Made by a program: the position numbers and the translations under genes
The notes under the pieces: model-generated
Databases searched by the model: none
The model's input: the letters and a program-made list of their open reading frames with translations, nothing else
What the model was told of the DNA's origin: nothing
Origin: Epichloe hybrida
Lineage: Eukaryota > Ascomycota > Sordariomycetes > Hypocreales > Clavicipitaceae
Length of the DNA stretch: 64,000 bases
NCBI GenBank assembly: GCA_019022495.1
Contig: JAFEKR010000017.1
Location: 434,001-498,000 of the forward strand
Direction of reading: 5' to 3'
Shown: positions 57,800-64,000 of the stretch, piece after piece
How positions within the stretch are numbered: the stretch's first letter is position 1
How the letters are laid out: each line of letters starts with the position of its first letter

Positions 57800-60700
57800 G
57801 TAGGCTTATGTGATATTACGAATCTAAAGGTAAATGCCTCTTTTTCTTAATAATAGAGCGATAGCTATAATAAGTCGTTGGCTTGCTTGTTAAATTGTTA
57901 GCGATTACGTTAGGATGAATTCCTTTCCTTTGTTATTATGGCCTTATATAATAAGGCGGGATTTCTTGTACGGCGAGTCTATTCCTTTACCTTTAATCTC
58001 TCTAACTATATAAGAATTAAAGATTCTATGACCTCCGTGCTTCGCTAGGTTAAACTTAACAAATTTAAATATATTATAAGCTTATAAAGCGTTAATCTTA
58101 GCTTAATTAGACTGCTTAAAGGGTTTTCCTAGGGTTATAATCCTTCCTTCTTAGCAAAGCTAAAGGGTAAGGTTCTAATTAGCCTTTTCCTTTGCTATAA
58201 GGAATACTATGCTTAGCATCCCTTTAGTTATAACCTCTTAAATAAAGGCCTTCTCTTAATCTTTATTTATAAGTATATAAAGCTAAACTAGGCTAATATC
58301 CTTCTTAGGGCTATAAGGTCTTCTCTTTCTTACTTTTATTTCTTTAGGGTATAATAATAAGTCTTTAACTTAATAGCTTCCCCTTAGGGCCTTTTAGGCT
58401 TTATAAGCCTCTTTATTAGACTCTCTTGCACTTATGAATTATACTATAAGGGCCTTTCTTAGTCTCCCTTATCTTCTCTTAGCTAGTGCCTATAGCTCTT
58501 TACCTTTTTCTATTAGAGAATCTCTTTTAGTAGTAGTAGTTAGTTATATAGTTACTTTTTCCTTTATATTACTAGGCTTTATCTCCTACTACTCTAGTAT
58601 ATAATAGGGCTTTACTACTATAGAGCGAAACTTCATTAGGCCACAGGGTATATTAATAGTATAGGTCTCTCTATTAGTAGTAAGTAGCTTATATAAGCTA
58701 TACTAGCTACCTTTCTCTCTTTATATGCGTATATTAGCTTATAAGGGTAGCTAATATATAAGTGCTATATTAGGGCTATTCTAGGCTTTAAGGGTATTGC
58801 AGACCTGCTACGAAGCTAGAAGATATTAGACTTTGTCTATTACCTTATGAATTACCTTAGCACATTAAATAACAGAGACACTTAGTAGTAACTTATCTAT
58901 TATCTATAGGTAGCCTCTAAAGACTAGTATAGTTAGGATAATACTATTTAGGCCTATAGAGTTATTAATAGCCTTAATAGCTATTTAGAGGTATTACTCT
59001 AGCGCGAGCTCTATTCTGATTAAGTCTATAATAATATTATAGGCTTATTATAAAGGTCTGTGGTATCTCTTAACTTTTCTAATACTATTATAAGCTTTAA
59101 TTAGTATCTTACTAGTCTTAATTAATATTAATTAAGCATAATGCTTAAATTTAGCGGAAGTGAAGTTATTACTAGTATTATAGATAATCCAATCTAGGGG
59201 TCTGAGATAAGTATTAATCTAATATTCGCGGATTACGTCCTAGATATCTCAAGCCTTTTGCTTCTTTAGATTAAGGAATTAGGCTACTTAGAACAAGGTT
59301 GCTAAATTAATAATGTGAAGCACTGGTTAGCTATCGATTTACACGATATTAATAATAATCTTGTAGTTAAATTCGTGATTATCCTTAATTATAAATTTAA
59401 ATTAGCTAGGGGCCTTTCCGTGTATCTAGTAATAGTGGCAGACTTTAGTTAATTCCTTAATTGCCTAGTGTTTAACTTTATGACTAGCTTAGTAAAGGAT
59501 CTTTATAAGCCGTTAAACAGAAGGGTAACTAAGTTAATAATGTAATTAATAGATATCTCCTTCTAAAAGGTAGAAGGCAACTATTTCTTTTACTTCTAGT
59601 AACCACTAAGGATATCCCTATTATTGCATAATAAGTATAGTCTTATTGCCTTAGATAAGTATATTAGCAAGGTTATTAATCTTAACTTATATTTTATCTA
59701 TATTAGTAATTAAGAAAAGGAAGGGGGTAGCTATATTAAGGACATAGAATTCAAGCTCTCTAAGTTCTATAAGCATATAAAGGATTTCTCTTATAACTAC
59801 TAATCTAGCGCTAAATATAATATTTTAGGGTTTATAGGGGGTTACCTTTAATAAAGGTATTAATCTTAGTAAAGCCTTTACTTATGCCTCTCCTATAGTT
59901 AACTTTCCTATAGCACTAGTGTTAGGCATAATCCCTCTAAAGACCTCTTTAGAATAGCGTTCTTTAAAGATATAATAAATTAAGCCTTTGTCGCACTCTT
60001 GTGGCTTATAGAGCTCTTGTTTAAGGAATACGTATTAAAAAGCTTGATTATATAAGGTTGCTAGGATATTAATGTTAGTGGCGTTGTGGTTAGTCTGTGG
60101 TCCTGAATAGAAGAATTATATAATACTTAGATGTGCTATTAATAGTAACTCCTTAATATTGTTATTATTATCTTTAGCTTCTATATAGGCTGAAAGATAT
60201 AATTCCTAATTCTAACCTAAGCCTTTATTAGGCTTATTATTATCCTGCCCTTTATAGGAGGTAAGGAATACCTAGAATCTCTTCTCTAAAGGGGGTGTAT
60301 AATATATTTTACTAGCCTACTAGCAGTCCTTTTCCTTTTAGTGTTTTTTAGTGAAGTAATTAGAGGACTAGTAGCCGCTCTTACTATATATAAAGTAGCG
60401 CTTAGTGCTTAGCCTAGGGCTTTATCTATAATAACTTCCTCTGCCACGGGGGGATGATTACTATCTATACTAATAATTAGTAAATATAGCCTCTAGAGGG
60501 TTTTCTTATTAGTACTAAAGGTATTAGGAGGGCCTCTTATTTAATTCCGTAATAGTAATTACCTTATAGAGGTCTCTAGCAAGACTTTTGAAGCCTAAGG
60601 AGTGTATATATTTTACTATCTAATATTTAGGCATACTAGCTATAGCATTTAAGGCTTGCTTATAGAGCTTAGTATTTACCGTTTTAGTAAGGTATAGTTC

Positions 60701-62597
60701 TTTATAAATCTTCTTAAGGGTTAATAACATAATCTTAAGGCAATTAAGCTTGCTTTTATTAGGGTTTTTCTTAATTATGTTCTTTAATATTATACTACTC
60801 TATTAGTAGTAATAGAATTACTAGTTACTTTCTATCTTAAAGCGCTAATAGATATAAGTAATTATCTCTTTATAGGAATAGTTATTCCTAAAGAGGTAAT
60901 TAAGGTAGTATTACTTAGTATTACCTATTAATATAATAGGGAAAGCCTTCTAATAATACATTTAAGGAAGGTTAATTCTATTACACATATTTTTAAAGAG
61001 CGTGATCTTTAGTATTAAGAAGTTATATAGCTTTCTACTATAGCAGTTGCTATCCTTATATATCTTTATAAGCTCTGAGATTTTCTTTATAATTTAATCT
61101 TTAGAGGGGAATTACTATAAAGGCATAATTTATTATAAATAATAGTCTACTAGTTATTCTTAATAACAATTATCTAGATAGAGCTATTAATATAATAGGG
61201 ATTATTGCGGGGGTTCTTGTGAGGGTTTAATTAATCTCTAGGGTTAGGGAAGGTTAATTTCTAGGGTAGGTTATTAGGGCTATTAATATTAAGGTTTTAG
61301 GGGTTTAGAAGATTATAGTCTTTCTTATGATCTTTCCTATAACTAAAGGGGTATTAAGGTTTAATAAAGCACTTCCTTAAGTAATACTAGGATTAAATAT
61401 CCTAGGCCTTGCCTAATAAGGACGCTATAATCTTATAAAGAATTACGTAATTCTCTAATAATATCCTTGGATGCCCTTTTAAAGGTGTCTTTAGACTAGC
61501 CTTTAAAGTCTTCTTAGAATAATTCCTATAGGTTATTATCTCTCTAACCTTAATGCTTACTAAGGTTAATAAATCTTATAATCTAGTTATTAAGCTTAAG
61601 CTACGTAGTAGTCTCTGGATCTAGCTTAATGGATTCTTTCTAATTACTAGAGAAGTTATAAGTAAGCTATTAAAGACATAAGGGTAACTTATGCTCTTAG
61701 GGTCTTTTAGGGGTAATAGTTAGAGCCTTACTATTACTAGTAGCCTTTGCTTTTATAGAAGGTCTAGATTCCTTTGCTATCTTTAACTATAAAAGGAATA
61801 TTACTAATTTATTATTTTTATTACTAATTAAGCTTCTATGTTTGCCTATTGCTATTATAAGGTTCTTCTTTTGTATTTTAGGAGCGTTATTGCTCTAATG
61901 AAATTAGAAGATTACAAAAACAGGAAAAATAGAAGAAAAAGCAGTAGAAGTAGTAAAAGTAGTAATAAGAATAAATTAATAGAGATAACAAAAGTAACAT
62001 AAGTTCTAAAAGTAACTAGAAAATAATAGGAAAAGTGATAAGGGAATAATAGGAATTACTACTTCTTGTTTTTTGTAAAAAGAAGGGAAGGAGGTAATCT
62101 CTCTTTCTTGCTAATAAGTATAGGGCAAATAGCACTAATAATAAAGGGGGTAAGAAATAAGTAGTAGATACTTGTAAGGAGAGATTAAAGGTCTGTTAGA
62201 TAAAGGGAATATTTATAGAGAAGTTATAAATATGTTAGCTAGCTTAGCTAAGGTTGTTTAATGTTAAGTTTGAAATAAATGCCTCGTAGTAATAGATTTG
62301 GTTAGTTAGTTAGTTTTCTCGTAATAGACGATAAAATTAACAATTAATAATAATATCCTAGATAAATATAATAAAGTTATATCCCTAAGCCTAAGGGTTA
62401 ATAGATTAATTCCTTAGAAGCCTAATAAGCTTATAACTAGAATTCTAGTCTTTTCCTTTAGCATACCTATGCAGTCATGCCTCTCTACTATAATAACTAT
62501 TACGGCATAATAAGGGGTAGTGGCAGTGGCGTCTGTAGAAATATCTTTTCTTATAATACCTAGCTTATCTATAGTTATAAAGTTAACTACTAATTAG

Positions 62598-62853
62598 TGT
62601 TAGTTACACTAAGGTCCTACGCAGGTAATAAATCCCGTATGATTAAAGTTAACAATAGTTAGTTAGCTAGCTAGGAAAGAGGGAAAAGAGAGGGAAAGTT
62701 TAGATACTAGAAAAGTAAGCGAAATCTGTATGTAAGGCACAAAAGGGGGTGGCGAATTGATGTAGCTAATTATATCGCGTGCATCGCGCCGGACCCACAA
62801 TTGGTCTGGTCTTTGGCCACGATTGAACTGATGAAGATCCGAAGGAATTAACA
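62598..62853 (-). repeat. 5' LTR of A-2 (right end)
   Basis: 256 bp, TGTTAGTTACACTAAGG...GGAATTAACA on the plus strand; followed by GAAGG. Confidence 0.92.
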
Positions 62854-64000
62854 GAAGGAGATCCTAAAAATAAGAATTGCTATAGAAAACTGCTATATTT
62901 CCTATAAGATTAAGAAGGCTATCTAGGTTACCTATATTAACTAGCTCTTACTATATAATTAAAGAAATAAAGCAAAATTATCCCTAATAGTTAGATTTAA
63001 TAACCCCTAGGTAGCTAACTCCTTCCTTAATACTAGAATACTTTAGACTAGTTAACCTAAGTAATATAAAATTTACTATAGCTTTATAAGGGTACTATAA
63101 TACTTTAATTATATAAAATTTAGCTACTAAGGAACCTACTACTAGGTACTTACTATATATATAACTTATACTAGGCCTTATAGAAACTCTAAATACTCTT
63201 TAACTAAAATTAAATATTTAAACTACTATAATAGCTATAAAGCTAACTATAGGGGATATAAATACTAGAAGGTAGTAAAGCGAGAAGCGCTAATATATAG
63301 AAGACTACTACTAAATAGATACCTAATCCCTTATAACTTACTAACCTTATAGCCCTAGGATATACTATAGTAGCATATCCCTAGACCTCTCCTATAGAAT
63401 AGCCTAGGATAGTATAATTAACACTAAGTAAACTAAGGGCTAGGGACTAGCCCCTTGACCTTTCTAATGTGCTTAGTAAGAAACGCAAAAAACACAGCTA
63501 AGATAATATTAATAATAATCCTATAGACCCTTACTAAAGCAAAGCCTAATTTCCTAATTTATAAAATCCCCCCCTAGGAGGTATTAGCCCTAGCCGAAAC
63601 CCCTAAGGCCTAGACGCTAAGAATAGGGGGGGAATTCTTATAAGACTTAGAATAGTACCTTACTACCTAGTAGGCGTTACTTACCCCCTTAGTATAAGAG
63701 AGGAGAAGATAGCTAGGTAATAAGTATAAAAAGATAGTATAGGAAGCTAAAGATATTCTCTAAAGAGTAACCCTATAGGTAAGCCTTATTATAAAATAAA
63801 GGGAGGATAATATCCTAATAGTAACGAATCTAAAGGATTACCTAGAGAAGTAATATAGATAACTTAATACTATTCTAAGAAGGATTAAATTAGACTATCT
63901 CTAGAAGACTAAGGCACTAAAGACTAAGACTAAGACACTAAAGACCCCTAGCGCTATAGTAGGGGTAAAGAGGCTATAGCTAAGCTAGGTTACATAACCT

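Larger units (their letters stand above)
42668..62853 (-). mobile_element. Copia-type LTR retrotransposon A-2, split by B-2
   Basis: The pieces are 42,668-44,332 and 57,800-62,853. Both ends carry 256-bp family-A LTRs in the minus orientation, and the target duplication is GAAGG (42,663-42,667 and 62,854-62,858). Removing B-2 and its duplication leaves 6,714 bp, close to the 6,786 bp of A-1. The right piece is the mirror image of A-1 50,512 to about 55,400 (gag, integrase and part of reverse transcriptase); the left piece mirrors the reverse transcriptase, RNase H and 3' end. RIP-mutated, no open frame. Confidence 0.92.
34936..64000 (+). mobile_element. Tad-type LINE remnant C (outermost layer), in three pieces
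   Basis: The pieces are 34,936-35,606, 42,409-42,667 and 62,854-64,000, separated by the insertions of B-1 and A-2. Joining across each target duplication keeps a plus-strand reading: VLVYGIPTYKN before the A-2 insertion continues directly as GDPKNKNCYRK after it, typical of the gag-like ORF1 of fungal Tad-clade LINEs. At about 63,070-63,270 Tyr-rich spacing (ending YNSYKANYRGYKY) is what CCHC zinc knuckles become when Cys and His codons are converted to Tyr by C-to-T changes. The left boundary is approximate. The element continues past the right edge of the window, where ORF2 would lie. No open frame remains. Confidence 0.6.

Noticed and set aside
1..64000. CRISPR arrays, tRNA or rRNA genes
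   Set aside because: The tandem repeats found have no unique spacers and are minisatellites, and no cloverleaf or rRNA-like conserved sequence was recognised by eye.

Overview
The window looks like a piece of a filamentous ascomycete chromosome (Pezizomycotina; Sordariomycetes/Hypocreales is my best guess from the look of the proteins, not a proven placement). Genes carry short spliceosomal introns (53-126 nt, GTRNGT donors, several with clear CTAAC or CTAAT branch points). The sequence alternates between two compositions: two very AT-rich blocks (about 1-13,430 and 34,940-64,000) with almost no open frames, and one normal-GC island (about 13,430-34,940) that carries every gene I can support. 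The AT-rich blocks are transposons whose reading frames are still traceable but are broken by TAA/TAG codons and C-to-T/G-to-A changes. That is the signature of repeat-induced point mutation (RIP).

Left AT block. 1-1,885 is an internally deleted copia-type remnant (family A) ending in an LTR. 2,845-13,225 is a complete 10.4-kb Ty3/gypsy chromovirus (family D) with 207-bp LTRs and a GGTAT target duplication. Downstream of pol it carries an extra long reading frame of unknown function.

Gene island. In order: a phosphotransferase (APH-like) gene; a small protein with a candidate His/Cys pair; an intact anthrone-oxygenase-like (DUF1772) gene; then a graveyard (19.0-23.3 kb) holding the first part of a non-reducing polyketide synthase, a truncated hemerythrin-like gene, a P450 fragment, a truncated membrane acyltransferase and the 3' half of an alpha/beta hydrolase. 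Together these read as a decayed aromatic-polyketide (anthraquinone-type) gene cluster. Then come conserved housekeeping-type genes: an HP1 heterochromatin protein, a 55-residue membrane protein, a secreted charge-segregated protein, a bis-histidinyl [2Fe-2S] Apd1/Aim32-type protein and a glycerol-3-phosphate/DHAP acyltransferase.

Right AT block. A Tad-type LINE (C) is the outermost layer. Inside it lie a complete copia element B-1 (TSD ATAAG) and a copia element A-2 (TSD GAAGG). A-2 is split by B-2 (TSD GTAGG), and B-2 is split by A-1 (TSD CTTAC). All four target duplications can be read directly, so the order of insertion is resolved. No tRNA, rRNA or CRISPR array was recognised.
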